Assembly (NCBI GenBank): GCA_947629125.1
Contig: CANRCO010000014.1
Span: 1 to 17,332, forward strand
From: an uncultured Bacilli bacterium
GTDB taxonomy: Bacteria; Bacillota_I; Bacilli_A; RF39; UBA660
Length of the DNA stretch: 17,332 nucleotides
Reading direction: 5' to 3'
Each line of letters starts with the position of its first letter. Position 1 is the first letter of the stretch. This document shows positions 7,452 to 15,723 of this stretch, in pieces. The notes under the pieces were generated by a model. The model saw only the letters and a list, made by a program, of their open reading frames with translations. It searched no databases and was not told where the DNA came from. Both the position numbers and the translations under genes were made by a program.

Positions 7452-8845
7452 TGAATATGAAATTATATAATACCTTAACTAGAAAAGTCGAAGAATTTAT
7501 TCCTTATAATAAGGATTACGTTACAATGTATACTTGTGGTCCGACGGTTTATCACTATGCCCATATTGGTAATTTGCGAACTTATATTTTTGAAGATATT
7601 TTAGAAAAAAGTTTAAATTTTTTAGGTTATAATGTTAAAAGATGTATGAATATTACCGATGTTGGACATCTAAGTAGTGATAGTGATTCCGGTATTGATA
7701 AAATGGTTAAAGGAGCTATTAGAGAACATAAAACTGTTGAACAAATAGCAGAGTTTTACACGTTAGAATTTCAAAAAGATTGCCAAAAATTAAATATTAA
7801 ATGGCCCGAAATTGTTTCTAAAGCTACAAGTAATATTGCATTTTATATTGAAATGATTGAAGATTTACTAGCTAAAGGTATGGCTTATGAATCCGGCGGT
7901 AATATTTATTTTGATACAACGAAACTTACTGATTACTATGCTTTAACTAATCACATTGCAGATGATTTAGTGGTAGGTGTACGTGAGGGTGTTGAAAAAG
8001 ACGACTTTAAGCATAATCAAGCCGATTTTGTTTTATGGTTTACTAAGTCGAAGTTTAGTGACCAAGAATTAAAATGGGATAGTCCTTGGGGATTAGGTTA
8101 TCCAGGCTGGCATATTGAATGTAGTGGAATAAGTATTAAATATTTAGGAGAATATTTAGATATTCATTGTGGTGGAGTTGATAATATTTTTCCTCATCAT
8201 ACAAATGAAATTGCTCAGTCAGAGGCTTATTTAAATCATAAATGGTGCAAATATTGGTTACATGGTGAGCATTTGAATGACCAAACAGGTAAAATGAGTA
8301 AAAGTAAAGGGGAATTTTTAACCGTTTCTTTATTAGAACAAAAAGGTTATGACCCAATAGTTTATCGTTTTATGTGTTTAAATAGTCATTATCGCAAAGT
8401 ATTAACTTTTTCTTATGATGCTTTAGATAACGCTAAAAATGCTTATGAAAAATTGAAAAATAAAATTAAAAGCTTAGGGAATGAAGAAATTAAAACAACT
8501 AAGTTTATTAATGAATTTAAAGAAGCTTTAAGTAATGATTTAAATACATCTCAAGCGATAACCACTCTTTATGATGTTTTAAAATCGGATTTGTTGGATG
8601 TTGAAAAATTATACTTAGTTAACCAATTTGATAAAGTATTATCTCTTAATTTAACTGGTCAAAAAGCTCAAAAAATAGATATGGAATTAGAAAATAAAAT
8701 TAATGTAGCCATTGCTAAAAGGGAAGAAGCTAAAAAAAATAAAGATTATGTTTTAGCTGATAAAATTCGTGATGAATTATTAGCTGAAGGCATTATTTTA
8801 AAAGATACGAGAGAAGGAACTACTTACGAATTTAAAGAAGAGTAG
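7448..8845 (+). CDS. cysS: Cysteinyl-tRNA synthetase
   Basis: 465 residues, normal for CysRS, which charges tRNA-Cys using a zinc ion to recognise cysteine. Zinc ligands are visible at C30 (TCGPTVY), C225 (WHIECSG), H250 or H251 and E254 (HHTNE). HIGN at 39-42 and KMSKSKG at 282-288 are the ATP-site motifs. The first ATG overlaps the gltX stop (ATGA at 7448-7451), suggesting translational coupling; ATG at 7451 and 7457 are also possible, the last being better spaced from AGAAAG (7442-7447). It is the last gene of the lgt operon. Its 3' end doubles as the left arm of the terminator. Confidence 0.95.
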   Translation: MMNMKLYNTLTRKVEEFIPYNKDYVTMYTCGPTVYHYAHIGNLRTYIFEDILEKSLNFLGYNVKRCMNITDVGHLSSDSDSGIDKMVKGAIREHKTVEQIAEFYTLEFQKDCQKLNIKWPEIVSKATSNIAFYIEMIEDLLAKGMAYESGGNIYFDTTKLTDYYALTNHIADDLVVGVREGVEKDDFKHNQADFVLWFTKSKFSDQELKWDSPWGLGYPGWHIECSGISIKYLGEYLDIHCGGVDNIFPHHTNEIAQSEAYLNHKWCKYWLHGEHLNDQTGKMSKSKGEFLTVSLLEQKGYDPIVYRFMCLNSHYRKVLTFSYDALDNAKNAYEKLKNKIKSLGNEEIKTTKFINEFKEALSNDLNTSQAITTLYDVLKSDLLDVEKLYLVNQFDKVLSLNLTGQKAQKIDMELENKINVAIAKREEAKKNKDYVLADKIRDELLAEGIILKDTREGTTYEFKEE

Positions 8846-8853
8846 TTCTTTTT
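8817..8853 (+). terminator. Terminator built into the cysS 3' end
   Basis: GAACTACT (8817-8824), which lies within cysS codons, pairs perfectly with AGTAGTTC (8841-8848), whose start overlaps the cysS stop. A five-base T run follows (8849-8853). The 16-base loop is long, so efficiency is uncertain. Confidence 0.6.
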
Positions 8854-8854
8854 A

Positions 8855-8863
8855 TGTTATAAT
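8855..8863 (+). promoter_or_regulatory. Extended -10 promoter of the flavoprotein operon
   Basis: TGTTATAAT has a perfect -10 with TGN. It begins 2 bases after the cysS terminator T run, so the terminator hairpin occupies the place of the -35, and no good -35 is seen. The start codon is 17 bases after the -10. Confidence 0.55.
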
Positions 8864-8880
8864 AAAAATGGTGAGGCGCT

Positions 8881-10107
8881 ATGGCAAAAATATGTGTTAT
8901 TGGTGGAGGAGCATCTGGTCTAGTTGCTGCAATATTTGCTAAAAGAAATGGGCATGATGTAACTATTTTAGAAGGTAATAATGAATGTGGTAAAAAATTG
9001 CAAATTACTGGTAATGGTCGTGGCAACTATTTTAATAGTAATATGGCTCTAAATTATTATAATTCTCAAAATATAGATTTATTAGAAAACATTGTTAATC
9101 CAGAAAATATAGCTAAAATAAACAATTTTTTTAAAGAAATTGGATTGGTAGCTAATATTAAAGACGGTTATTATTATCCTAATAGTAATCAAGCTATAAG
9201 CATTAAATCTGTATTATTAAATGAAATTAAATATTTAAATATAAAGATTGTTTATAACCATCTAGTTACTAACATAAAAAAAGATAATAATTTATTTTGT
9301 ATAACAACCAATCAAGGTGATTTTATCGCCGATAAAGTTATTATTGCTACTGGTTCTAAATCTTACCCAAAAACTGGTTCAACGGGAATTGGTTATGATT
9401 TAGCTAAAAATTTTAATCATACAATTATACCTGTATTACCCGCTTTAGTTCAATTAAAAGGACAGGATTCATTCTATAAAGAATGGAGTGGTATTCGTAC
9501 TACTGTTAATTTAAAACTATATGAAAACAATCAGTACATTAAACAAGAAAATGGTGAAATTCAATTAACTGATTATGGAATAAGTGGTATATGTGTTTAT
9601 AATTTAAGTAGTTTAGTAGCTCGGGGTTTATATAAAAATAAAAGAGAAGTAATTCATATCAATTTTTTACCATTTTTAAATTTTGATAATGCAATGGAAT
9701 TATTAGATTGGTTTGAAAAAAGAGCTACTGTAATAAAAAATAGAACCATAAGTGAGTTATTTGATTCTTTACTTAACTATAAGTTAGTTAATGTATTTTT
9801 GAAAGTTTTAAAAATTGCTAAAAATAAACACTGGTTTGATTTAACTAAAAATGAAAAACTAAGTTTATGTAAAATGTTAATCGATTATGAATTTATAGTA
9901 ACTGAAACTAATTCTTTTGACCATGCTCAAGTATGTAGTGGAGGAATTCCTTTAAGTGAAATAAATACTAAAACTATGGAATCATTAAAGGTTAAAAATT
10001 TATATTTTACTGGTGAAATATTAGATGTAGATGGTCAATGTGGTGGTTATAATTTAGGTTTTGCATGGTTAAGTGGTATGTTAGCAGGTGAAAATATAAA
10101 TGATTAG
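8881..10107 (+). CDS. BaiN/HI0933-family FAD-dependent oxidoreductase
   Basis: 408 residues, typical of the HI0933-like (YhiN/BaiN) family. The dinucleotide-binding GGGASG is at residues 8-13, Glu31 ends the second strand, and the family motif GKKLQITGNGRG is at 38-49. The C-terminus has the family's FAD-contacting block, with GGIPLSEI, TMES, then GEILDVDGQCGGYNLGFAW. Most family members read GRCN where this has GRGN, so a conserved Cys is missing. BaiN of Clostridium scindens acts in bile-acid dehydroxylation, but most relatives have unknown substrates; I do not infer bile-acid work here. The family's physiological role is unsettled. It is first in a two-gene operon and overlaps the next gene by 8 bases. 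Confidence 0.88.
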   Translation: MAKICVIGGGASGLVAAIFAKRNGHDVTILEGNNECGKKLQITGNGRGNYFNSNMALNYYNSQNIDLLENIVNPENIAKINNFFKEIGLVANIKDGYYYPNSNQAISIKSVLLNEIKYLNIKIVYNHLVTNIKKDNNLFCITTNQGDFIADKVIIATGSKSYPKTGSTGIGYDLAKNFNHTIIPVLPALVQLKGQDSFYKEWSGIRTTVNLKLYENNQYIKQENGEIQLTDYGISGICVYNLSSLVARGLYKNKREVIHINFLPFLNFDNAMELLDWFEKRATVIKNRTISELFDSLLNYKLVNVFLKVLKIAKNKHWFDLTKNEKLSLCKMLIDYEFIVTETNSFDHAQVCSGGIPLSEINTKTMESLKVKNLYFTGEILDVDGQCGGYNLGFAWLSGMLAGENIND

Positions 10108-11683
10108 ATTAAGACAAATAAAAATAGATATTTTAAATGATACACCAGAGGAATTGTTGACTAAAATTGCTAAAAAATTAAAAGTATCTAAGAATAAGAT
10201 TAATGATTATAAAATTAATAAAAAAGCAATTGATGCTCGTAAAAAAGATAATATTAAATATATTTATGAAGTTGATGTATCATTAACAATTAATGAGGAA
10301 TTTATTACAAAATTAAATAATCCCGATATTTTTAAAACTCCTGATGAAAGATATATAATTCCTCAAAAGGGATGTGAAAAACTATTAAATCGAATAATCA
10401 TTGTTGGTAGTGGACCTGCTGGTTTGTTTGCTGCATATTTACTAGCTAAACAAGGTTATAAACCACTAATTATTGAACGTGGTGAAAAAATAGAAAATCG
10501 CATAAAAGATGTTGAAAAATTTTGGCAAAGCAATGAATTAAAGAAAAATAGCAATGTTCAATTTGGTGAAGGAGGAGCTGGAACTTTTTCGGATGGTAAG
10601 TTAAATACAACAACTCAAGATAAGTTATTTCGCCATAAAATTGTCTTAGAAACATTTGTTACCTGTGGTGCACCTCAAGATATTTTATATTTACAAAAAC
10701 CTCACATAGGTACAGATAAGTTGCGTCAAGTAATAGTAACATTACGAAAAAAGATAATTAAAATGGGTGGAGAATTTTTCTTTAATAGTTGTTTAACTAA
10801 TATCTTTATTGAAAATGATATATTAAAAGCTATTGAGATTAATAATGAAAAAGTTATACCATGTCAAAATCTTATTTTAGCTATTGGCCATAGTGCTCGT
10901 GATACTTTTGAACTTTTAAAAGATAAGAATGTTTTGATGCAACCTAAACCCTTTGCCGTTGGAGTAAGAATAATTCATCCACAAAAATTAATTAATGAAG
11001 CTCAATATGGGCAATTTTATAAAAATTTACCTAATGCTAGTTATAAACTAACTTATACAACCAAAAATAATCGTGGGGTTTATTCTTTTTGCATGTGTCC
11101 CGGTGGTTATGTTGTTAATGCTTCTAGTGAAGAAAAATCTTTAGTAGTAAATGGAATGAGTAATTATAAAAGAGATAATAAGTATGCTAATAGTGCAATA
11201 GTTGTTAGTGTTGGACCAAAAGATTATGGTTCTAATGTTTTAGATGGTGTAAATTTTCAAAGAGAGTTAGAACAAAAAGCATATAAAGTTGGTCAAGGTT
11301 TAATTCCTATTGAGACATGGCAAAGTTTTAGTAGTAATCAAAAATATTTATCTAATATAGATAAGGAAGCTTTTAAAGGTCAAACTAGATGGAGTAAACT
11401 AAATGAAATATTACCTAATTATGTAGTTGATTCTCTATTAGAAGCTATTCCCGAGTTTGCGAAAAAAATAAAAGGTTTTGCTAATATTGATACAATACTT
11501 GCAGCTGTTGAAAGTCGCACATCTTCACCCATAAAAATTGTAAGAGATGCTAATTATGAAGCCAATATAAAAGGAATTTATCCTTGTGGTGAAGGAGCTG
11601 GTTATGCCGGAGGGATAATTACATCCGCTATCGATGGAGTAAAAGTCGCCGAAAGTTTAATAAAAAAATACGATAATAAATAA
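10100..11683 (+). CDS. COG2509-type FAD-dependent dehydrogenase
   Basis: 527 residues. An N-terminal domain of about 95 residues (with KKAIDARKK, residues 41-49, and IYEVDV) precedes a flavin domain whose GSGPAGLFAAYLL begins at residue 103. The family block NVQFGEGGAGTFSDGKL follows, and the end reads YPCGEGAGYAGGIITSAIDG, an FAD-binding C-terminus. This is the layout of the uncharacterised COG2509 dehydrogenases; their substrate is unknown. AGGTGA (10086-10091) lies 8 bases before ATG 10100, inside the preceding gene, so the two flavoproteins are probably translated together. Its stop is only 2 bases from the stop of the convergent kinase-like gene. Confidence 0.88.
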   Translation: MIRLRQIKIDILNDTPEELLTKIAKKLKVSKNKINDYKINKKAIDARKKDNIKYIYEVDVSLTINEEFITKLNNPDIFKTPDERYIIPQKGCEKLLNRIIIVGSGPAGLFAAYLLAKQGYKPLIIERGEKIENRIKDVEKFWQSNELKKNSNVQFGEGGAGTFSDGKLNTTTQDKLFRHKIVLETFVTCGAPQDILYLQKPHIGTDKLRQVIVTLRKKIIKMGGEFFFNSCLTNIFIENDILKAIEINNEKVIPCQNLILAIGHSARDTFELLKDKNVLMQPKPFAVGVRIIHPQKLINEAQYGQFYKNLPNASYKLTYTTKNNRGVYSFCMCPGGYVVNASSEEKSLVVNGMSNYKRDNKYANSAIVVSVGPKDYGSNVLDGVNFQRELEQKAYKVGQGLIPIETWQSFSSNQKYLSNIDKEAFKGQTRWSKLNEILPNYVVDSLLEAIPEFAKKIKGFANIDTILAAVESRTSSPIKIVRDANYEANIKGIYPCGEGAGYAGGIITSAIDGVKVAESLIKKYDNK

Positions 11684-11685
11684 AA

Positions 11686-12414
11686 TTATCTGTATTTAGT
11701 TAAAACTTCATGAATGTAAGGAATAGGTGGTAATTCTTTATAAGAATATTTTAAATCTAAAAAGACTTCTTTTAACTGACTTAAAAATTCATATTTTTCA
11801 GTATAACTATCATATTGTTTTTCCGAAACATTATATATATTATTTTGAAATATTAAGCGATAGAAATTTAAAATAAAACCTAAACGGTCAAGATTTTGAT
11901 TTTTATCAATACGATAGTTCATATAATTACAAAAATTATAAACATCTAAAGGAATATTTTCTGGTAAAAACTTATAAATACCAAAACTATCAACATCTAA
12001 CAAATAATAATTATTATTTGTTATTAAAATATTTTCAAAATGCATATCGCCAATTAATACCTTTGATTTATGGATTTTTTGTAATTCTTTTGTAATTTGG
12101 ATAATTAATTTTAAAAAATCATCAGTTGAGGCATTAAGATAATAATCAACTAAAGTAATACCAGGAATATAATCTAATACAATTCCTTTTAATGTTTGTT
12201 TATCTTTTATAAGACTTTCAATATTTGTAACGTGATTAAAATCTAAGTTTTCTTGAAGTAAATTAATTTTCTTTTCTTTTAATAGATTAGTATTATTAAA
12301 AATTTTATATATTAGCTTGTTACTATTATCAATATATATTTGATTAGAGTTATTTTCATTCTCTATCTTTTTTAAAGTTGTAAAATCTAGAGCATTATAA
12401 TTAATTGTATTCAT
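11686..12414 (-). CDS. Small protein-kinase-fold protein, target unknown
   Basis: 242 residues. A kinase-like core is visible: possible ATP-site Lys37 (LIYKIF), a hinge-like stretch LDYIPGITL (80-88), catalytic-loop IGDMHFENIL (121-130) with Asp123 and Asn128, and DVDSFG (140-145) in the place of the metal-binding DFG. No glycine-rich loop is recognisable and the C-lobe is short, so it resembles small Bud32/aminoglycoside-kinase-like folds more than eukaryote-type Ser/Thr kinases. There is no membrane segment or PASTA domain. I start at ATG 12414, just after AGGTGATGG (12416-12424); the frame is open for 11 codons upstream, but these overlap the promoter. Own promoter, single gene. Catalytic residues look intact, so it may be active; the substrate is unknown. 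Confidence 0.72.
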   Translation of the reverse strand: MNTINYNALDFTTLKKIENENNSNQIYIDNSNKLIYKIFNNTNLLKEKKINLLQENLDFNHVTNIESLIKDKQTLKGIVLDYIPGITLVDYYLNASTDDFLKLIIQITKELQKIHKSKVLIGDMHFENILITNNNYYLLDVDSFGIYKFLPENIPLDVYNFCNYMNYRIDKNQNLDRLGFILNFYRLIFQNNIYNVSEKQYDSYTEKYEFLSQLKEVFLDLKYSYKELPPIPYIHEVLTKYR

Positions 12415-12437
12415 TCCATCACCTATAAGCAAGTTAT

Positions 12438-12466
12438 ATAATATCAATTTTATTATTATTTAGCAA
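12438..12466 (-). promoter_or_regulatory. Promoter of the kinase-like gene
   Basis: On the minus strand TTGCTA (12461-12466), a 17-base spacer and TATTAT (12438-12443) preceded by TGA (12444-12446) form an extended -10 promoter about 24 bases before the ATG. Confidence 0.5.
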
Positions 12467-12481
12467 TTGGAATTTTTAGTC

Positions 12482-12506
12482 AAAAAAAAAGTACTAAGTA
12501 CTTTTT
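12482..12506 (-). terminator. Terminator of the degenerate GNAT gene
   Basis: A 9-base stem (12486-12494 with 12498-12506) with a TAA loop. On the minus strand it ends in nine U. It overlaps the stop codon of the gene it ends, and also insulates the downstream kinase-like gene. Confidence 0.85.
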
Positions 12507-12939
12507 ATAAACTTTTGTTAACATTATCAATAGTTTTACCGTAATTAGGATTTTTACAAGTAAAGACGATATAAGAACCTCCTAATTCAGCGTTAACTTG
12601 TTCAGCTAAATTAACATCATAATCCCAACCTGCATTAGTTAATTTATTAATTTTTTCAGAATCATGAGAACCAACTATGCTAATAAAGTCTTTTTTATCA
12701 GGATAATCATAGCTATCAATTAATGTATTTAATACCATATTTGTTGTTTCTTGATTATCATATTCAGCTAATAATTTAAAATCAACGCTAGCTGCTTCAT
12801 TACGAAAGTTTTGCGTATTAATAATACCAATTAATTGATTATCATTAAAGATTCCTTTAACATTTGGATTAGTTATTTTAAGATTATCATTAACTTTAGC
12901 TAATTCTTCTTCGTTTAATAAGCGAAATTTTATATTCAT
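12505..12939 (-). CDS. Degenerate GNAT-like protein
   Basis: 144 residues. The fold is suggested by the alternation of strands and helices and by the late block SHDSEKINKLTNAGWDYD (91-108), which matches the GNAT pattern 'NxxSxxLxxKxGF'. The acetyl-CoA-binding RxxGxG/A loop is not there: the matching place reads EYDNQETTNM (59-68), so acetyl transfer is doubtful. The end YIVFTCKNPNYGK (123-135) parallels YFVVYTKKNPYYQK in the GNAT gene upstream of murD, so the two are probably distant relatives. A strong AAAGGAGG (12948-12955) lies 8 bases from ATG. It has its own promoter and terminator. It might be a pseudo-enzyme that binds a ligand; the function is unknown. Confidence 0.65.
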   Translation of the reverse strand: MNIKFRLLNEEELAKVNDNLKITNPNVKGIFNDNQLIGIINTQNFRNEAASVDFKLLAEYDNQETTNMVLNTLIDSYDYPDKKDFISIVGSHDSEKINKLTNAGWDYDVNLAEQVNAELGGSYIVFTCKNPNYGKTIDNVNKSL

Positions 12940-12961
12940 TATAAATTCCTCCTTTGAAGAT

Positions 12962-12970
12962 ATTATAACA
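12962..12970 (-). promoter_or_regulatory. Extended -10 promoter of the degenerate GNAT gene
   Basis: On the minus strand TGTTATAAT, identical to the flavoprotein promoter's core and sharing its flanks (TTTTATGTTATAATA). The -35 place is poor and falls in an inverted repeat. Confidence 0.5.
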
Positions 12971-12984
12971 TAAAATTTTTGTTC

Positions 12985-13009
12985 TAAATATTATAATACT
13001 TAATATTTA
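12985..13009. repeat. AT-only inverted repeat after murE
   Basis: Perfect 9-base arms TAAATATTA (12985-12993) and TAATATTTA (13001-13009) with a 7-base loop lie just after the murE stop and just upstream of the next gene's -10. There is no U run on the minus strand, so it is a poor terminator. It could be an operator or simple AT-rich coincidence. Confidence 0.3.
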
Positions 13010-13014
13010 TCAAA

Positions 13015-14382
13015 TTAATGTAAAGTGTTTTCATTATAATCTCGCACTACTTCAGCATCATCAAAATGATGTTTTTCTCGACCAATTATTTGATAATTTT
13101 CGTGACCTTTACCTAATATTAATAATACATCATCATCTTCTAATAAAGATAAACCTTTACAAATAGCATCTTTTCGATTATAAATTACTTCGTAATTATT
13201 TTTTTTGACACCAGTTAAAATATCTTGCATTATTTTTTTATTATCTTCTGTTCTAGGATTATCATCGCTAAAGATTACATAATCAGAATTTTCTGTAGCA
13301 TATTCACCCATAATTGGTCTTTTTTTAGGGTCTCTATCACCACCGCATCCAACAATTGTAATAATTTTCCCTTTTTTATTTTCTTTAAATGCTTCAATTA
13401 TTTTTAATACAGCATCAGGGGTATGAGCGTAATCAACAACAGCTAACCCTTTTTTTAATTTAATTTGTTCACAACGACCTTTTGGAGGATATATATCTTT
13501 AGTAATTTTAAAAATATTTTCAATTGAATAACCTAAATTATTAACGATAATTAATGCTGTTAAATAATTATAAACATTAAATTTACTTTTTAGATTAACA
13601 TTAATAGTGTACTCTGTATTATCAAATTTAAACTTAATATTCATAAAATCTTTATTGTCTTGATAATTAATTATTTGATAATCACTAGGTTTAAATCCTA
13701 AAGTTATAGTATTTTTGTAATTAAATTCTTTGCCATAATTATCGTCAATATTAGTTATAAATAAACCATTATCACTAATATAATTTAATATTTTTAATTT
13801 AGCTTGTAAGTAATTTTCCATAGTTTTATGGTAATCCAAATGGTCTTGAGTTAAATTAGTAAATGCTCCAATTTTAAATTTCAATCCAGCAATTCTTTGT
13901 TGTTCTAAAGCATGCGAACTTACTTCCATTACCACTGTATCGCAGCCATTATCAATAGCTTTTAAAATCATATCATATAAATCTAAAATATCTGGCGTTG
14001 TGTTAGGTAATTCTTCTTGTTTATCTTCAAAATAAAAACCAATTGTTCCAATATAAGCTACTTTTTTATTTAATTTTTTTAACATTTGATAAGTTAAAAA
14101 ACAGGTAGTTGTTTTGCCATTAGTACCAGTTACTCCAATTAAATCAATTTTATTAATTTTTTCACTGTAATTTTTTACTAAGTAATTGGTTAGATAATCT
14201 TTTGTATCATTAACAACTATTTTTTCAACCGGATAATCGCCATCTTTAGAAATTATTAATTTAGTAGCTCCTCTTTTAATAGCTTCATCAATGTAATCAT
14301 GGCCATCAACATTTGCTCCAACTATTGCGACAAAAGTATCGCCTTCATTTACTTTTCGTGAATCAATTTTAATATTTAACAT
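13015..14382 (-). CDS. murE: UDP-MurNAc-tripeptide ligase MurE, DNPR type
   Basis: 455 residues, near the lower end of the MurE range. It adds the third stem residue to UDP-MurNAc-L-Ala-D-Glu. The ATP loop GVTGTNGKT is at 83-91, TQDHLDYH at 178-185, Lys195 at the carbamylated-lysine position (YLQAK), VDYAHTPDA at 316-324, and the substrate-selecting DNPRTED at 374-380. In studied enzymes DNPR marks meso-diaminopimelate users and DNPA-like motifs mark L-lysine users, so this cell probably has meso-DAP peptidoglycan. Its AAGGAG (14388-14393) overlaps the murD stop, with 5 bases to ATG, so it is coupled to murD. It is the last gene of the operon; no convincing terminator follows. Confidence 0.94.
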   Translation of the reverse strand: MLNIKIDSRKVNEGDTFVAIVGANVDGHDYIDEAIKRGATKLIISKDGDYPVEKIVVNDTKDYLTNYLVKNYSEKINKIDLIGVTGTNGKTTTCFLTYQMLKKLNKKVAYIGTIGFYFEDKQEELPNTTPDILDLYDMILKAIDNGCDTVVMEVSSHALEQQRIAGLKFKIGAFTNLTQDHLDYHKTMENYLQAKLKILNYISDNGLFITNIDDNYGKEFNYKNTITLGFKPSDYQIINYQDNKDFMNIKFKFDNTEYTINVNLKSKFNVYNYLTALIIVNNLGYSIENIFKITKDIYPPKGRCEQIKLKKGLAVVDYAHTPDAVLKIIEAFKENKKGKIITIVGCGGDRDPKKRPIMGEYATENSDYVIFSDDNPRTEDNKKIMQDILTGVKKNNYEVIYNRKDAICKGLSLLEDDDVLLILGKGHENYQIIGREKHHFDDAEVVRDYNENTLH

Positions 14383-14391
14383 AAAAACTCC

Positions 14392-15723
14392 TTAATTAAA
14401 ATTATTAACTATATTTTTAAACTCATTACCTCTTGTTTCAAAGTCAGGATATTGGTCCCAAGAAGCACAAGCAGGGCTTAAAAGAATGATATCGCCAGCA
14501 CTACTAAGTTCATAAGCTTTGTTAGTTGCTTGAGTTAGAGTATCAAAAACGTATACATCCTTTTTATTTTTCATGGCAAAATCTTTTATTTTAAATTTTG
14601 TTTCCCCAAAACATAATATCGCTTTAACATTATCTAAATGAGGTGCTATATTATCAAAAGGAATATTTCTATCAAGACCTCCCATAATTAATAAAGTTGG
14701 GTCTTTAAAACTATCTAAGGCAATTATAGTTGATTTATTATTAGTAGCTTTTGAATCATTATAGAATTTTCTATGATTTAACTCGCGAACAAATTCAATT
14801 CGATGTTCAACTCCTCCAAAATCTTTTAAGAATGCTTTAATAGCACCATTTGAAACATTAAACATTTTAGCAATAACTATTCCAATCATAATATTTTCAT
14901 AATTATGTGTTCCTTGAATTTTTATATCACTTGTATTAATAATAACTTCATCTTTATATATAATTTGATTATTTTTTAAATAGATATCTGCTTCATTACG
15001 CGAAGAAAAATATATTTTTTTTGAAATAATATCTTTACTAATATCTAAAACATCAGCATTTTCTTTATTTAAAATAGCTAAATCATTAGTGGTATGATTA
15101 TTAAAAATTCGTTTTTTGATATTTTTATATGCGTCGAATGAATCATGAAAATCTAAATGAACTTCACTTAAATTAGTTAAAACACTTATATTTGTTTTAA
15201 ATTTATACATATCACATAATTGATGGTCAGATATTTCTAATACTAAAATGTCACCACTTTTTAAATTTTCTACAATACTAGCTAATGGTATGCCGATATT
15301 ACCACCGACAAAAACATTTTTATTAGTAGTTTTTAATAGTTCATAAACGATGGTTGTAGTTGTAGTTTTACCATTAGAACCAGTTATACCAATAATCCAG
15401 ACATCTTTGGGAATTAAATCAAAACAAGCTTCCATTTCATTAATAATTGGTATATTTAATTCTTTAGCTTTAACAACTGCTTTATTTGTTTTTTTGATTG
15501 CAGGATTTTTAATTATATAATCAAAAGAATCATTAACTAAATTTTCTTGTTGTTCCATAATTTCAACTTTGATATTTAAGTCATTTAAGGAATCTAAAGT
15601 TTGTTTATCTTGTTTTTTTAAATCAGTAATAGTTATATCATTATTGTATTTAGCAAGTAATTTAGCAATAGCAATTCCACTTCGAGCCATACCTAAAATC
15701 AAGACTTTTTTGTTTTTAATCAT
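14392..15723 (-). CDS. murD: UDP-MurNAc-L-Ala:D-Glu ligase MurD
   Basis: 443 residues, normal for MurD, which adds D-glutamate to UDP-MurNAc-L-Ala in the cytoplasm. An N-terminal nucleotide-sugar fold begins VLILGMARSG; the ATP loop GITGSNGKT is at 112-120; Glu163 (LEIS), His189 and Lys203 fall at the usual metal and carbamyl-lysine places; GVEHRIEFV and FYNDSKATN mark the C-terminal domain. The usual DHLD motif reads VHLD here (Val188 for Asp), and SSFQL reads SDHQL (165-169); related gut Firmicutes MurD proteins, as I recall, also lack that Asp. Its ATG overlaps the stop of the upstream GNAT gene (ATGA), and murE follows 9 bases later. MurD and MurE are thus made together, outside a full dcw cluster in this window. 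Confidence 0.94.
   Translation of the reverse strand: MIKNKKVLILGMARSGIAIAKLLAKYNNDITITDLKKQDKQTLDSLNDLNIKVEIMEQQENLVNDSFDYIIKNPAIKKTNKAVVKAKELNIPIINEMEACFDLIPKDVWIIGITGSNGKTTTTTIVYELLKTTNKNVFVGGNIGIPLASIVENLKSGDILVLEISDHQLCDMYKFKTNISVLTNLSEVHLDFHDSFDAYKNIKKRIFNNHTTNDLAILNKENADVLDISKDIISKKIYFSSRNEADIYLKNNQIIYKDEVIINTSDIKIQGTHNYENIMIGIVIAKMFNVSNGAIKAFLKDFGGVEHRIEFVRELNHRKFYNDSKATNNKSTIIALDSFKDPTLLIMGGLDRNIPFDNIAPHLDNVKAILCFGETKFKIKDFAMKNKKDVYVFDTLTQATNKAYELSSAGDIILLSPACASWDQYPDFETRGNEFKNIVNNFN

Noticed and set aside
12985..13009. Inverted repeat as the murE terminator
   Set aside because: The stem is A and T only and no U run follows on the minus strand.
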